Below, in pieces: positions 1 to 7,601 of a DNA stretch of 21,567 bases; within the stretch, counting starts at the first letter, position 1, and every line of letters begins with the position of its first letter. The notes under the pieces were generated by a model. That model made no database searches, had not been told where the DNA came from, and was given only the letters and a program-made list of their open reading frames with translations. Both the position numbers and the translations under genes were made by a program. The DNA is from a virus: positions 1 through 21,567 of IMG/VR virus record IMGVR_UViG_3300034198_011125, one strand, 5' to 3'.

Positions 1-27
1 CCCATTTAAGGGTACGAATGGTGTAAT

Positions 28-55
28 ATGGGTGGGGGCAGAAACCCCCACCCAT
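28..55 (+). terminator. Hairpin, possible intrinsic terminator of the upstream unit
   Basis: The arms ATGGGTGGGGG (28-38) and CCCCCACCCAT (45-55) are perfectly complementary over 11 bp around a 6-nt loop. The stem is very GC-rich in an AT-rich genome. What follows (TACCATTTATAAG) is only weakly T-rich, so this is not a textbook intrinsic terminator and may instead be an mRNA-stabilising or processing hairpin. It sits between whatever lies to the left and the ribosome site of the gene at 91. An upstream gene could end at stops at 7-9, 24-26 or 65-67, but I cannot tell which. Confidence 0.5.
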
Positions 56-90
56 TACCATTTATAAGCACATAACTACAAGGAGATATC

Positions 91-339
91 ATGGCTCGCA
101 AGATTACGACCACCACAAATTGGGCAGAAGCAGTAGAAAACGATGAAGTAGTTATTGACGAACCCGTCATTGTTTCTTCATCTGACCCTGATTTTGTAAA
201 AGCAAGAGTTAAGGGAACATGGCTTATGTTCTGGGGTCAAGACAAGTTTGATTTTGTTGACGGAAAGAACTACAAGTTGCCAAAAGACTTGTTTAACTAC
301 CTCCGTAATAACGGTAACATTTACGACACTATGGCCTGA
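91..339 (+). CDS. Small conserved-looking phage protein, unknown function
   Basis: The protein has 82 residues and an excellent ribosome site (AAGGAG, 80-85). The N-terminal half is acidic and polar. The C-terminal half is aromatic and lysine-rich, with the segments WLMFWGQDKFDFVDG and YKLPKDLFNYLRNNGNIYDT, which look like a compact folded domain. There is no signal peptide or membrane helix. The C-terminal motif resembles short uncharacterised proteins I associate with structural regions of aquatic phages, but that is recollection and not a search result. It is followed 7 bp later by the collar fibre gene and so is probably cotranscribed with it. A structural or decoration role is possible but not shown. 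Confidence 0.85.
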   Translation: MARKITTTTNWAEAVENDEVVIDEPVIVSSSDPDFVKARVKGTWLMFWGQDKFDFVDGKNYKLPKDLFNYLRNNGNIYDTMA

Positions 340-346
340 GGTATAC

Positions 347-1825
347 ATGCCCTTCATAATCCCTAACGCTACCGATATTGATGGCAGTAAGTTTATTGCC
401 CTAGATCAAGCTGAACCAGATTCACTTGATTTTCAAATATTAGGAGACCGGTCAACCGGTGTACTTAGTGGCTGTGCTGTATCTACAGTTAATCAAAACA
501 CCGTTGGGGTGACTGGGGGATGGGTTGCTATCCAAGGTGTTGTGTATAAGCTTGCAGCTACTCCTCAACTAGAACTACCTACTGCACCAATTACTACTAC
601 TTATCGTTTTGATGTAGTTGTTGCGCGTTTGGACAGTGACACAGGCACTGTTTCAGTAGTTGCAATTTCAGGACCTGAAAGTACTACCAACCCTACTTTT
701 CCTAAAACACCCAGCAGACTTAATAGTCTTGTTGGTGCAAGTTATATAAACATTGGTAATATTACTGATAATAATCCAACTACTGATGTTGTATTAGCAA
801 CTGTGTTTCGTAATGCTGCGGCTGCAATTTCTAATGCTTGTATAGTAGACAAGCGTGTAAACGTTCCTTCAACAACCAGTTTGCGTGGAGCTACAGACCC
901 AGACAATACCATTGGTAATAATGGAGATTTGTATTACAGAACAACTGTAGTTACATCATCTTCGGGTGTTTTTATTAAAACAAATGGAACTTGGGTAGAA
1001 TTACTTCTTCAAGATAACTCAGGTTCAGTTACGCCCATTGGCTCTATTATTATGTGGCCAAGCAACACTAGCTCTCCAAACCCAGTTGGTAAAACATTTT
1101 GGTTAGAATGTAATGGTGCTTATGTAGGTAATTCAAACTACGCTGCCCTAAAAACATTGTTACAGGAAACATATGGACCGTATGTTGGTTCAACCTTTAA
1201 ACTACCTAATTTGTCAAGTGGGTTTATTCAAGGATCAGGAACGGCAGGAAGTACAGGTGGAAGTACTTCAGTTCCTATTATTGAAGACAACCTACCTTCT
1301 CACAAACACACTTTAAACAATCACTCCCACACTGTTGGGGATCACCAACACACTATGACTCACACACATGTTAGTCAAACTACTGAATTAGAGGGTGCCC
1401 ACAGCCATTTAGGTAACACTCAAGATGGTCTTACTCCAGCTGGGTTTGTTACTAGGCTTGGTAACTTTACAACCGGTACAACTGAAGTTGGTGGATCTAC
1501 TCTTTATGGAAAAACTGGGTTTGTAGCACCTTACTCATCAGGTGGAGATGGTGTAGCAGATGGTTTATATAACACAGACACCCAGGGTGCGTTAGGAGCA
1601 CCTGTAACGGGTATGCAAGTACACTACACTCCTGAGTTAGCTAATTCACCTACACATAAGCACCCTATTATATTTAATGAATATTCTGGAAATAGTGGTT
1701 CACCTACAAACTTAACTGTAAGTACTGGACCGAATAACAATAATACGGGAAATACAGGAAATAATATACCTTTAGTGGTTACCCCTCCTTATATAACCAT
1801 GCGTTGGTTTATACGTGCATTATGA
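347..1825 (+). CDS. Tail-collar (short tail fibre-like) protein
   Basis: The product has 492 residues and is probably a receptor-binding or short tail fibre protein. I chose the ATG at 347 because TGAGG lies just upstream and the preceding gene ends at 339; the frame stays open back to 248, but that extension overlaps the preceding gene out of frame. Residues about 230-300 match the phage tail collar domain, with IGSIIMWPS, then FWLECNGA, then TFKLPNLSSGF. Residues about 319-345 carry a dense run of HxH motifs (HKH, HSH, HQH, HTH), followed by further AHSH and HKH motifs near 351 and 437. In T4 gp12 such motifs bind metal in the intertwined receptor-binding tip. The C-terminus (PPYITMRWFIRAL) is the usual ending of collar fibres. 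The gene overlaps the next one by ATGA. It lies upstream of the neck genes and not after the baseplate, which is unusual. Confidence 0.9.
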   Translation: MPFIIPNATDIDGSKFIALDQAEPDSLDFQILGDRSTGVLSGCAVSTVNQNTVGVTGGWVAIQGVVYKLAATPQLELPTAPITTTYRFDVVVARLDSDTGTVSVVAISGPESTTNPTFPKTPSRLNSLVGASYINIGNITDNNPTTDVVLATVFRNAAAAISNACIVDKRVNVPSTTSLRGATDPDNTIGNNGDLYYRTTVVTSSSGVFIKTNGTWVELLLQDNSGSVTPIGSIIMWPSNTSSPNPVGKTFWLECNGAYVGNSNYAALKTLLQETYGPYVGSTFKLPNLSSGFIQGSGTAGSTGGSTSVPIIEDNLPSHKHTLNNHSHTVGDHQHTMTHTHVSQTTELEGAHSHLGNTQDGLTPAGFVTRLGNFTTGTTEVGGSTLYGKTGFVAPYSSGGDGVADGLYNTDTQGALGAPVTGMQVHYTPELANSPTHKHPIIFNEYSGNSGSPTNLTVSTGPNNNNTGNTGNNIPLVVTPPYITMRWFIRAL

Positions 1826-1977
1826 TAGAAAAGCTTCCAAAACCAACTGGCACTCCTGATCAAATAAGAATTAGGCGTATAACAAGCGTTGGGGCAATGC
1901 GCCCAGAACAACCAGCTATGGATCAACCAATAAAAAAGACTGTGCCAGGTAAAGACTCCGCTGACACCCCTACTTGA
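1822..1977 (+). CDS. 51-residue basic, proline-rich protein, unknown
   Basis: This short gene begins with the ATG that overlaps the collar-fibre stop (ATGA, 1822-1825), which suggests translational coupling, and stops at TGA 1975-1977, 14 bp before the next gene. It encodes 51 residues beginning MIEKLPKPTGTPDQIRIRRI and ending GKDSADTPT. The protein is rich in Pro, Lys and Arg and looks disordered. It has no membrane segment or recognised motif. The exact ATGA junction and its snug fit between two genes support it being real. The function is unknown. A small fibre or neck accessory is conceivable. Confidence 0.65.
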   Translation: MIEKLPKPTGTPDQIRIRRITSVGAMRPEQPAMDQPIKKTVPGKDSADTPT

Positions 1978-1991
1978 GATAGACTGGTTAT

Positions 1992-2792
1992 ATGGCAACA
2001 CAGACAGACATTGAAACTATCGCAAGGACCTACCTCAGGGATTTCCCTAAGTTTTTTCAAACATCTTTTGATGTAGTTGGTCGCACCTACGAATTAGATC
2101 ACATTAACATTGATTCTGAGTCACTTTGGGTGGCTGTCTACTTATCTGGTTCTGGTTCTGCCTCAGTTTTATCACCAACTCAATACAGTATTGACGAACG
2201 TAATGGAATTTTAAGACTTGCAGGAACGTACTCAAGCAGCACTAAAGTTATGGTTGAGGGTTATTACTATGAGTGGGTTACCCCTACTGACTTAGCTTTT
2301 TATTCTAAAAGAGCACTAGAAAAGCACCTACATGCTATTAACTTATCCGTAGAACAGTTATCTGACGTTGTAATTAATGCTATTGGTATTGCGTCTATCT
2401 GTGAGTCTCTATGGGCTTTAATGACTGAGTACAGTCGTGATATTGATGTAATTACTTCTGAATCTGTCCATATCCCTGCTAGTCAACGTTTTCGGATGGT
2501 TCAATCCTTATTATCTCAATGGGAAGGTGAATACAGGCGCCACGCTACATCACTTAATATTGGTTTTGACAGACTAGAAGTATTTAACCTTCGACGTACC
2601 TCTAGAACAACCAACCGACTTGTACCTCTTTACAAAGCTAAGGAACTTGGAGATTACTCTCCAATGGAACGTCAATGGCCTGAAATTGATGAAGGAATTG
2701 TTAGCCCAGAAATCAAGGGGGATAACCTTCGTGAAGACGTTTATGTGGACACCAACCCACCAATGGGTAATACTACGGACGCATTTTACTAA
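1992..2792 (+). CDS. Phage protein of the neck region, unknown function
   Basis: The protein has 266 residues. The first 100 are predicted mostly beta, with a YSIDERNGILRLAG segment typical of phage structural beta-hairpins. Residues about 105-190 look helical (FYSKRALEKHLHAINLSVEQ and the stretch after it), and the tail is polar. No catalytic motif or membrane segment is visible. The ribosome site is weak (GAGATAG upstream of 1992). Its stop overlaps the next start as TAATG at 2790-2794. Its place between the fibre and the head-closure-like gene suggests a head-tail connector or adaptor protein, but no family is recognised with confidence. Confidence 0.85.
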   Translation: MATQTDIETIARTYLRDFPKFFQTSFDVVGRTYELDHINIDSESLWVAVYLSGSGSASVLSPTQYSIDERNGILRLAGTYSSSTKVMVEGYYYEWVTPTDLAFYSKRALEKHLHAINLSVEQLSDVVINAIGIASICESLWALMTEYSRDIDVITSESVHIPASQRFRMVQSLLSQWEGEYRRHATSLNIGFDRLEVFNLRRTSRTTNRLVPLYKAKELGDYSPMERQWPEIDEGIVSPEIKGDNLREDVYVDTNPPMGNTTDAFY

Positions 2793-3334
2793 TGAATCTT
2801 CATACAGAACTTTCATTAATAAATAAACACTTTAATAAACGTCATAAAGAAGCTGGTCAAGAGTATCTAGTTTGGTATGAGTTTGTACCGTTAGGTTCAA
2901 GTACTAACACTACTAGTGTTTATGATGATGTGTATGATGAATCCCCAAGTGGTACTGGTGGTCGTAAGTACAAACCTGGTGTGGTGCTTCCAGCACTTTT
3001 AGCTTCTGAAACTGAAGACCAAAGAAGAGCTATACCTGAAGGTAGATTAACTTTAGAAACAATGAACTTGTTTATACCAATAGACGCTATGCGTAAAGCG
3101 GGTATTCAAACGGTATGGGAATACCGAAACCACCTTAATGACGTATTTTTGTATGATGGAAGATTTTTCTCTGTGTTTGATTATGCTGTTCGAGGACGTG
3201 TAAAAGGTGAAGTTTTTGTCCTTATTCAAGGACAGGAACTTTACGTTGACCAGGAATTTGTTAATGATGATACTTTTCCAGAGTTATCTGTTAATAATCT
3301 TCCATGGCCTGCAGCCTTACCTGAGATAGGCTAA
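2792..3334 (+). CDS. Probable head-closure (neck) protein
   Basis: The protein has 180 residues. The C-terminal 60 residues contain a run of beta strands, with VFLYDGRFFSVFDYAVRGR followed by KGEVFVLIQGQELYVDQEF. This resembles the small beta-barrel head-closure or stopper proteins of tailed phages (SPP1 gp16-like), which seal the portal and join the tail. The N-terminal half is polar and has an acidic, glycine-rich loop (VYDDVYDESPSGTGG). There is no membrane segment. Translation is probably coupled to the upstream gene through the TAATG overlap. The family call rests on pattern and position only. It could also be another neck component. Confidence 0.8.
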   Translation: MNLHTELSLINKHFNKRHKEAGQEYLVWYEFVPLGSSTNTTSVYDDVYDESPSGTGGRKYKPGVVLPALLASETEDQRRAIPEGRLTLETMNLFIPIDAMRKAGIQTVWEYRNHLNDVFLYDGRFFSVFDYAVRGRVKGEVFVLIQGQELYVDQEFVNDDTFPELSVNNLPWPAALPEIG

Positions 3335-3340
3335 AATTAT

Positions 3341-3385
3341 AGGAGTTACAACGTGCGTTGTAACATTCAACGCCTAGAACTGTGA
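3341..3385 (+). other. Leader: ribosome site, hairpin and 10-codon GTG mini-ORF ahead of the tail-component gene
   Basis: AGGAG at 3341-3345 is followed by a perfect 8-bp inverted repeat, GTTACAAC (3345-3352) and GTTGTAAC (3357-3364), with the 4-nt loop GTGC. The loop holds a GTG start at the proper distance from AGGAG. From it, ten codons (MRCNIQRLEL) run to TGA at 3383-3385. The mini-ORF is in the same frame as the gene at 3395, separated from it by the stop and three sense codons. A second ribosome site, GAGAGG (3384-3389), serves the ATG at 3395. The element could be a leader peptide, a structured control element, or the true N-terminus cut off by a stop mutation. Confidence 0.45.
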
Positions 3386-3394
3386 GAGGTCCAT

Positions 3395-3775
3395 ATGCTT
3401 GGACAAGCTACATCACCTATGTCTCTTACACGTTCTTCAACTAAAGGTGTTATTCCCCACGCAATGGCCAACACCATGAAAACATTAAAAGATGTTGAAA
3501 AAGCCATAAATGCAGCTGTTAAAAAATACCAGACTAAGCTTAGAAAAGATGCAGTTAGTTCATGGGGAGTAGAAGTAGCAAAAACTATTAAGGTTACTTT
3601 TAATTCTGATTCTATGGTTTTAACTATTAACTCTGATCACCCAGACGCTGAACTTTTAGAAGCTGGAGATTCTGAAAACCCACCTAAGCCCGTATTACGG
3701 TCAGCTGCAGTAAAAGCGCAAGCTGAACTAGTTCCCTTAATTAAAGAACAATTTCAAAAATTGGGGATCAAATAA
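3395..3775 (+). CDS. Tail component, possibly HK97 gp10-like
   Basis: The protein has 126 residues. The N-terminal half is basic and helical (LKDVEKAINAAVKKYQTKLR). It is followed by a beta-hairpin (VTFNSDSMVLTINSDHPDAE) and the segment LLEAGDSENPPKPVLRSAA. The last part resembles the substrate-like loop and 'P-x-P-hydrophobic-L-R' region of the HK97 gp10/tail-completion family, which acts at the tail-neck joint. The start at 3395 has GAGAGG five bases upstream. The same frame contains a stop ten bases before it, preceded by a 10-codon GTG ORF (see the leader entry). The stop overlaps the next start as TAATG. The family assignment is tentative and the gene itself is solid. Confidence 0.85.
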   Translation: MLGQATSPMSLTRSSTKGVIPHAMANTMKTLKDVEKAINAAVKKYQTKLRKDAVSSWGVEVAKTIKVTFNSDSMVLTINSDHPDAELLEAGDSENPPKPVLRSAAVKAQAELVPLIKEQFQKLGIK

Positions 3776-4476
3776 TGTCTAATAAGGGGTTTTTACTTGC
3801 AGAAGATGCTGCCGTAAAAAATAGGTTTAGTAATTTAACTGTTTCTGACGATAGAAACCAAGAACGTGCTGTTCAGGTTTTCTTTAGATATCCAGAAGGT
3901 GAAACCGAAAAAGCATACCCATTTATTACTATTGAAATGGTAAATCTTAGCCATGACACTCGTAGACAACTATCTGAGACTTACTATTATTACGCAAATA
4001 CAGTGTCTGCTTCAAATAGTAGTTCGTACATAGATTACTACCCATCTGAAATGACTGCTACTGAACTAGCTGGGATAAACACCCCTAATTCAGCTCTTAA
4101 AGTTCATTCATTCATTCCGGTTAACTTGATGTACCAAATAACCACTTATACTAGAACAGCCCTACATGATAGGCAGTTATCTAGTAAAATATTAAGAAGA
4201 GTTGTACCGTTCAGAACAGGGTTTATTGAAATCCCAGAAGATGGTACAGTTCGTCGTTTTGATCTTCTATCTTGGTCTACATCAGACCTACTGGATAGAG
4301 AAGCAGGATACCGCAAACGTATCTTTAGAAAAGTGTTTACAATACAAATGAATGCTGAAATAGCGGATACAGACTTTAGCTCTGTACCACTAGTAGGCGA
4401 ATTTGTCAGAGAATTAAATACAGATACTAACAGTAGTAGTTTTCCTACAGCAACCAATATTTTAGAGGAGTTTTAA
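3775..4476 (+). CDS. Probable tail terminator/completion protein
   Basis: The protein has 233 residues and lies directly before the sheath gene, where contractile-tail phages usually encode the tail terminator that caps the tube and anchors the sheath. Visible features are a beta-strand start (AVQVFFRYPEGETEKAYPFI), a Tyr-rich stretch (SETYYYYANT), and a strand-rich middle (SFIPVNLMYQITTYTRTALH) similar in pattern to terminator proteins, which keep a 'yeitvytr' strand before a helix. There is no membrane segment. Start is coupled to the preceding stop (TAATG at 3773-3777). Its last codons contain the sheath ribosome site GAGGAG. Assignment is from position and pattern. Confidence 0.8.
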   Translation: MSNKGFLLAEDAAVKNRFSNLTVSDDRNQERAVQVFFRYPEGETEKAYPFITIEMVNLSHDTRRQLSETYYYYANTVSASNSSSYIDYYPSEMTATELAGINTPNSALKVHSFIPVNLMYQITTYTRTALHDRQLSSKILRRVVPFRTGFIEIPEDGTVRRFDLLSWSTSDLLDREAGYRKRIFRKVFTIQMNAEIADTDFSSVPLVGEFVRELNTDTNSSSFPTATNILEEF

Positions 4477-6003
4477 ATGCCCACTTACCAAAATCCAGGT
4501 GTTTATGTAACAGAAGCGGCTTTTGTATCAAAGCCCAAGCAATCAAATACTTCAAGATCTACTGCAGTCTTCTTTGGAGAAGCTTCACGTGGACCTTCAA
4601 CTGCAACCTTGGTAACTTCGTGGTCGGAGTACCGTACTCTTTACGGTGAACTCTTACAGACCTCAGATCTTGGTTTTGCCGTTTACCACTATTTCTCAAA
4701 TGGTGGAAAAGATGCTTATATTGTTCGAGTGACTTCAAGTAATGCAGCAACAGCAAACATTTCTGTTCCGTATTACCCCAATGGTGGTACAGCTTCTGCA
4801 GTTCTTTTTACTGCTAACGCAATTAGCAAGGGCACTTGGGGTAACTCATTAACTTTGGAGTTTTCGACGGGAACTACTGTAGCTACCGCTTCAGTAATGC
4901 CCTCGTTTAACTTGATTGTTAAACTGTCGGGAACCGAAGTTGAACGTTGGAACGACCTCTCTCCTGATGTATCAGCTAACCGCTATTTAGTCACTATCTT
5001 AAATAACTATTCAAACTACTTGCGTGGAGTAACTATTGGCTCAGGTGTAGTTGCTGAAGGAGCCCATGTTTCATTTGGATATAAAACATCGGCTACCTCA
5101 TTTACCTCAGGTACTGATGGAGCAGCAACCCAAGATACTGATTATACAGCAGCATTGGACCAGCTTAATACCGTTGAAGGTGTTCTGCTTTTGAATGCTG
5201 TTAATAAGACTGGTACAGGACTTGTTAATGCTTTTATTACTAAAGCACAAACACGTGGTGACTCATTTGTAATTATTGACCCCGATATGACCGAAACCAA
5301 TCCTTTAACAATTGGTGGAACTGTTGTTGGTAACTACACAGCATCAAACTACGCCGCCGTTTATTATCCACATTTGCTAATGGTTGACCCATCAAAAACT
5401 GGTCCTGGTGCAATTCGAGCAACCGCTCCTGGTGGTGCAATTGCTGGTGCATACGTTCGTACAGAAATTGAACGTAATGTTGCTAAAACCCCTGCTGGTT
5501 TTAATGTGGCTGTTCGAAATGCAATTGGTTTGGGTACTTCTTTTACTGAATCACAAACTGGTACTTTGTATGGAACTTACAATATCAACACATTGAAAGC
5601 TATTCCAGGTGGTGGAATTGTTATTAATGGTGGGCGTACTTTGGATAAGTCGGCTCCCGGTAAGTACATTTCTGCCCGCAGAACTTTGAACTATTTGAAG
5701 CAAGTACTTAAAGATGCAACCAGCTACGCAGTGTTTGAACCTAACGATGAAAGACTGTGGACACAACTTTCAATGGGTATTTCTACCCTTCTTGCTGAGT
5801 TTTGGACACAAGGTGGACTAAAAGGCACAACTGCTAGTGAAGCCTTTTATGTAACATGTGATTCATCAAACAATACGGCCATAACTGTAGACAATGGGGA
5901 AGTTCATCTTGAGGTTGGAGTTGCTTTGCAATACCCAGCCGAATTTATAGTAATTAACCTGTCCCAGTGGACCGGTGGTTCTAACTCAATCGAAACAATC
6001 TAA
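4477..6003 (+). CDS. Tail sheath protein
   Basis: The protein has 508 residues and is the contractile sheath subunit that surrounds the tube and drives DNA injection. The start MPTYQNPGVYVTEAAF is the hallmark N-terminus of the family, with GVYVxE forming the handshake strand between neighbouring subunits. Residues about 20-90 (STAVFFGEASRGP, then FAVYHYFSNGGKDAYIVRV) match the first sheath domain. The C-terminal domain near 390-500 contains YISARRTLNYLKQVLK, NDERLWTQLSMGISTLLAEF and a closing FIVINLSQWTGG, also typical. The length is within the family range. The ribosome site GAGGAG (4465-4470) is strong. The codon choice (CGT for Arg) fits high expression. Confidence 0.97.
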   Translation: MPTYQNPGVYVTEAAFVSKPKQSNTSRSTAVFFGEASRGPSTATLVTSWSEYRTLYGELLQTSDLGFAVYHYFSNGGKDAYIVRVTSSNAATANISVPYYPNGGTASAVLFTANAISKGTWGNSLTLEFSTGTTVATASVMPSFNLIVKLSGTEVERWNDLSPDVSANRYLVTILNNYSNYLRGVTIGSGVVAEGAHVSFGYKTSATSFTSGTDGAATQDTDYTAALDQLNTVEGVLLLNAVNKTGTGLVNAFITKAQTRGDSFVIIDPDMTETNPLTIGGTVVGNYTASNYAAVYYPHLLMVDPSKTGPGAIRATAPGGAIAGAYVRTEIERNVAKTPAGFNVAVRNAIGLGTSFTESQTGTLYGTYNINTLKAIPGGGIVINGGRTLDKSAPGKYISARRTLNYLKQVLKDATSYAVFEPNDERLWTQLSMGISTLLAEFWTQGGLKGTTASEAFYVTCDSSNNTAITVDNGEVHLEVGVALQYPAEFIVINLSQWTGGSNSIETI

Positions 6004-6018
6004 TAAGGAGAACATCTA

Positions 6019-6624
6019 ATGGCACGTTCAGCTGCTTCAGATCCAGTACGTAACTTTAAATTCCAAGTTACAATTACACCACCTTCAGGTACCAGACTTG
6101 CTACTGCCCTTAGTGGCATTGGTAACTTGGGTTTTGCTGCCATGACTGGTGTTTCAGTACAGCACCAAATGGTTGGCTACCGTGAGGGTGGTATGAACAC
6201 TCATACCCATAAACTTGTTGGTCAGTCAGACTTTGGCCCTGTGACTTTTAGTCGTGGAGTTATTCAAAGCCAAGACCAACTTTGGAAATGGTCTGAGTTT
6301 ATTCATTCTTGGAGCTCAGCAGCTCTTGGATCAGACTCCAGTAGCACAAAAGGTAATGACTACCGCTGTGATGTTATGGTTAAAGTATTTGATCATCCTC
6401 ATGCAGTAGGTTCTTATCAAGAACCAGATTCAACTATTACACCAAACCTTGGTAAGGCTCGTTTAGGTATTAAGTTGTATGATTGTTGGCCTGGCGCTTA
6501 CACTCTTAGTGATCTTTCTGCTGGTGACTCTGGTATCATTGTTCAACAAATGACCCTTCACCATGAAGGATTCAAGCTTGCTTGGACTGAGAGTGACATT
6601 ACTTCACTAGCTACAAACCGTTAA
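6019..6624 (+). CDS. Tail tube protein (gp19-like)
   Basis: The protein has 201 residues and forms the inner tube inside the sheath. Conserved segments of the T4 gp19-like family are present: DPVRNFKFQVTITPPSG at the N-terminus, FAAMTGVSVQHQMVGYREGG near 35-55, THTHKLVGQSDFGPVTFSRG near 58-77, and LWKWSEFIHSW near 87-97. The C-terminal part (KLYDCWPGAYTLSDLSAGDS, then QQMTLHHEGFKL) matches the strand exchanged between ring subunits. The same fold is used in contractile injection systems. It follows the sheath by 15 bp and has a strong AAGGAG ribosome site at 6005-6010. Confidence 0.95.
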   Translation: MARSAASDPVRNFKFQVTITPPSGTRLATALSGIGNLGFAAMTGVSVQHQMVGYREGGMNTHTHKLVGQSDFGPVTFSRGVIQSQDQLWKWSEFIHSWSSAALGSDSSSTKGNDYRCDVMVKVFDHPHAVGSYQEPDSTITPNLGKARLGIKLYDCWPGAYTLSDLSAGDSGIIVQQMTLHHEGFKLAWTESDITSLATNR

Positions 6625-6658
6625 TACACTAATTTAAAACTACTACAAGGAGTACAAA

Positions 6659-7453
6659 ATGACTAATATAACTGAGGTTGAGTCTTTGGATGATGCATTC
6701 AAAGATCCAGCTCCTTCTATTGCCGTACCTGAATCTGTAATCATAGAATTACAGAGAGGTCTTTTAAACCCAGTTACTGGTCAGTGGCAGACAACTGCAG
6801 AAGTGCGGGAGCTCAATGGTAAAGATGAAGAATTCTTATCGTCTTTAGAAAACAATAAAAAAATTACATATGCTATGTATGTTAATACCCTTGTAAGTAG
6901 AGCTACTGTTCGTATTGGTGACACTACTGTTAGAAACACCAAGAGCATTATTGAAGAACTAATTACTGGTGATCGAGACATACTACTTCTTGCTATACTA
7001 AAAGCTACTTATGGACCTGAGCGTACATTTAAGTATCCTTGTAATTCTTGTAATGTAGTTAACAACGTAACAATTAATATTGAAGAAGACTTTCCAATTC
7101 AGGAAACCACTTTTAATCTTCGTGATCCATTTTTTATCACAATGAAGAACGGATCAAAATTAAAATTTAGGTACCCAGTAGGCTCAGATAATATAGCAAT
7201 GGCTAAGGGTGAAACAACTGCCCAGCAAAGTACTTTGTTAATTAGCAGATGTATAATTTGGGATGAACATAAAGATGCTTTGTACAGCGAAGAATGGGCT
7301 AAGAGTCTTGGGTTACAGGACCGTAATACTATTCTTGGAGAAATCCTAGGACCAAAAGTTGGTCCCAAGCTTGGGGAGGTGAAGACCCAGTGCGCCACTT
7401 GTGACGCTGACATTGCAATAAATGTAGACTGGGTATCACTTCTACTTGCCTGA
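6659..7453 (+). CDS. Tail assembly/baseplate-hub assembly protein with zinc ribbon
   Basis: The protein has 264 residues and sits between tube and tape measure, the usual place of the tail assembly chaperone (PBSX xkdN, lambda gpG). The core (LNGKDEEFLSSLENNK, then IIEELITGDRDILLLAILKA and TYGPERTFKYPCNSC) resembles the T4 gp26-like baseplate-hub assembly family. Two CxxC pairs, C128/C131 and C245/C248, probably form a zinc ribbon whose halves flank an 110-residue insertion. The ribosome site is AAGGAG at 6647-6652. The stop (7451-7453) lies just inside an open downstream frame at 7428-7601, offset +1 (or -2), so a frameshifted fusion is possible, as in many tail chaperone genes. Function is inferred from fold pattern and position. 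Confidence 0.8.
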   Translation: MTNITEVESLDDAFKDPAPSIAVPESVIIELQRGLLNPVTGQWQTTAEVRELNGKDEEFLSSLENNKKITYAMYVNTLVSRATVRIGDTTVRNTKSIIEELITGDRDILLLAILKATYGPERTFKYPCNSCNVVNNVTINIEEDFPIQETTFNLRDPFFITMKNGSKLKFRYPVGSDNIAMAKGETTAQQSTLLISRCIIWDEHKDALYSEEWAKSLGLQDRNTILGEILGPKVGPKLGEVKTQCATCDADIAINVDWVSLLLA

Positions 7454-7601
7454 CATAAAGAGTATATACTGGGAGTACGAAGGCGTCGCTACTGTCTACA
7501 AAGGGTTTAGTTTAGATGACATACGGGGTATGACTATCCGCCAAAGAGACTTTTGGTACCGTATGGCTAAATGGCGAATATCCGATGGAGGCAGTAAATG
7601 A
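7446..7601 (+). CDS. Short downstream-frame ORF before the tape measure (frameshift partner or separate small gene)
   Basis: The frame is open from 7428 (after a TAG at 7425-7427) to a TGA at 7599-7601 that overlaps the tape-measure ATG as ATGA. It encodes a clearly protein-like, charged and aromatic sequence, including IYWEYEGVATVYKGFSLDDI and RQRDFWYRMAKWRI. There is no ATG or GTG near the front. TTG at 7446 would give 51 residues but has no good ribosome site. Relative to the gene ending at 7453 the frame is +1, equivalent to -2. It is therefore either the C-terminal extension of a frameshifted tail assembly chaperone, as with gpGT, or a coupled gene with a TTG start. No obvious slippery heptamer is visible in the 26-bp overlap. 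Confidence 0.65.
   Translation: MPDIKSIYWEYEGVATVYKGFSLDDIRGMTIRQRDFWYRMAKWRISDGGSK

Noticed and set aside
60-75. TATAAG as a T4-like late promoter
   Set aside because: It is a short AT-rich match without a full TATAAATA or a -35 element, and is easily expected by chance in this genome.
1-90. End of an upstream coding sequence
   Set aside because: Each frame has an early stop (7-9, 24-26, 65-67), and nothing lets me choose one, so none is annotated.
248-346. N-terminal extension of the collar fibre to 248
   Set aside because: It overlaps the preceding gene out of frame and encodes a threonine-rich shadow sequence; the ATG at 347 has a ribosome site.
4146-4457. Minus-strand ORF of 103 codons within the tail-terminator gene
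   Set aside because: Antisense shadow of a gene supported by position and coupling, without a ribosome site.
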